A stretch of 6,400 nt of DNA. Source: Phycisphaerales bacterium. GTDB lineage: Bacteria; Planctomycetota; Phycisphaerae; Tepidisphaerales; Tepidisphaeraceae. The stretch covers positions 1 through 6,400 of the forward strand of contig JAQGHP010000228.1 of assembly GCA_028288775.1 (NCBI GenBank), given 5' to 3'. The stretch's first letter is position 1; every line of letters starts with the position of its first letter. The position numbers and the translations under genes are program-made. The notes beneath the pieces were generated by a model that had not been told where the DNA came from, ran no database searches, and saw only the letters and a list, made by a program, of their open reading frames with translations. This document shows positions 5,788-6,400 of the stretch, piece after piece.

Positions 5788-6400
5788 ATGGGAACTCCGA
5801 ACCCGACACAACTCGATCACGCCGCGGCCATCCGCTCGTGGGAGAGCCGCGCCTGGTGGTTTCGCCGGGTGCTGGCGCGCGTGGGGTTGCAGGGGAAGCT
5901 CATCTTCTGCTTTCTCATCGTTCTGCTGGCGACGCTCGGGGGGAGCTTCTGGCTGCTTGCCCGGCAGGGGCGCACGGTGTTCGACCGCGTCGCCGCCGAG
6001 CATGCGGCGGAGATGGCGCGGGCGCTGGGATTGGCCAGCGAAACACCCCTGGAACACAAAGACGTTCCCGAGCTGGCGCGGGTCGCCAACGATCTGCTCA
6101 AACACCGCGACGTGGCGGTCGTGGCCTTTTACGACGCCTCGGGTGCTCTTCTCACCGTCGCAAGTCCCGACCCTGATCTCGATCCCGCGTTTCTGCCGGA
6201 CCCCACTCGATACCCTCGCGAGTTGATGCAGCCGTTTCACGGCTCGCTGCCGGCGCTGGGGCAATATGTGAGGATCATCGCGCCGGTGATCGCGTTCGTG
6301 CCCGGCCCTAAGTCCGGGGCGGCGGGCGCGGGGTCGCGCGTGGTGGGGTACGTGACAGTCTGCCTGTCGCAGGCGGATACCGATGCGGCCCTGCACCGGG
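5788..6400 (+). CDS. Membrane sensor protein, probable sensor histidine kinase N-terminus (3' end missing)
   Basis: The frame from ATG 5788 runs without a stop to the right edge (204 complete codons). An in-frame TGA at 5752-5754 with no ATG, GTG or TTG after it makes this the first possible start; the upstream GGGG at 5773-5776 is a weak ribosome binding site. A cytoplasmic N-terminal segment of about 37 residues, rich in Trp and Arg, leads to a transmembrane helix LIFCFLIVLLATLGGSFWLLA (about 38-58). Then comes an extracytoplasmic region starting with a helix of the VFDRVAAEHAAEMARALGLA type and continuing with strands VAVVAFYDASGALLTVAS (109-126) and VVGYVTVCLSQADTDAALHR at the very end. 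A long helix, a beta sandwich and a GYV...AL strand-helix exit are typical of sensors that continue into a second membrane helix, HAMP and a kinase core. The output domain is beyond the window, so a cyclase or chemoreceptor remains possible. Confidence 0.7.
   Translation, partial: MGTPNPTQLDHAAAIRSWESRAWWFRRVLARVGLQGKLIFCFLIVLLATLGGSFWLLARQGRTVFDRVAAEHAAEMARALGLASETPLEHKDVPELARVANDLLKHRDVAVVAFYDASGALLTVASPDPDLDPAFLPDPTRYPRELMQPFHGSLPALGQYVRIIAPVIAFVPGPKSGAAGAGSRVVGYVTVCLSQADTDAALHR

Noticed and set aside
5671..6396. Minus-strand open frame of 241 residues at the right end
   Set aside because: The + strand frame from ATG 5788 is open throughout and has a membrane helix and sensor-like strands; the minus frame is Arg/His-rich with no such features.

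Overview
The window is GC-rich DNA with long, densely packed ORFs, GTG starts and AGGAG/GGAG-type ribosome binding sites. The gene set points most simply to a planctomycete or a close PVC relative: a caspase-like protease, a secreted prenyltransferase/squalene-oxidase-repeat protein, an ECF sigma factor with a zinc-less membrane anti-sigma, and a degenerate HtrA-PDZ protein. Dispersed palindromic and heptamer repeats between the genes fit the same group. This placement is inferred from gene content; no rRNA, tRNA or universal marker is present.

Layout, left to right. A caspase-like protease, cut by the left edge, runs rightward to 1130. It converges with a leftward gene (2487 to 1255) for a secreted alpha-barrel repeat protein, and the 124-bp gap between them holds an inverted-repeat element with 11-bp perfect ends. 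A divergent intergenic region of about 300 bp (2488-2791) follows, with an ideal four-run G-quadruplex motif on the + strand. Next come a rightward ECF sigma factor (start chosen at GTG 2792) and, 48 bp downstream, its presumed membrane-anchored anti-sigma factor (ATG 3386 to 3979). The space between those two is a run of degenerate heptamers, and the sigma stop codon lies inside the first one.

A second, shorter inverted-repeat element (4016-4084) with the same terminal motif separates the anti-sigma gene from an exported HtrA-like protein with a C-terminal PDZ domain (4160-5407). Aligned by eye to HtrA proteases, the PDZ protein has lost all three catalytic residues. After it lies an imperfect palindrome of about 230 bp (5421-5649) with a 33-bp perfect outer stem, in a locally AT-richer stretch. 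The window ends inside a membrane sensor protein (ATG 5788, open at the right edge), probably the N-terminus of a sensor histidine kinase.

Functionally, the sigma/anti-sigma pair is the clearest unit: a cytoplasmic transcription factor held by a single-pass membrane partner with a periplasmic domain. The exported pseudo-HtrA next door could supply a periplasmic sensing or scaffolding role, but that link rests on proximity and on analogy to DegS/RseA. The other genes may be unrelated neighbours. I see no CRISPR array, phage module, transposase or RNA gene.
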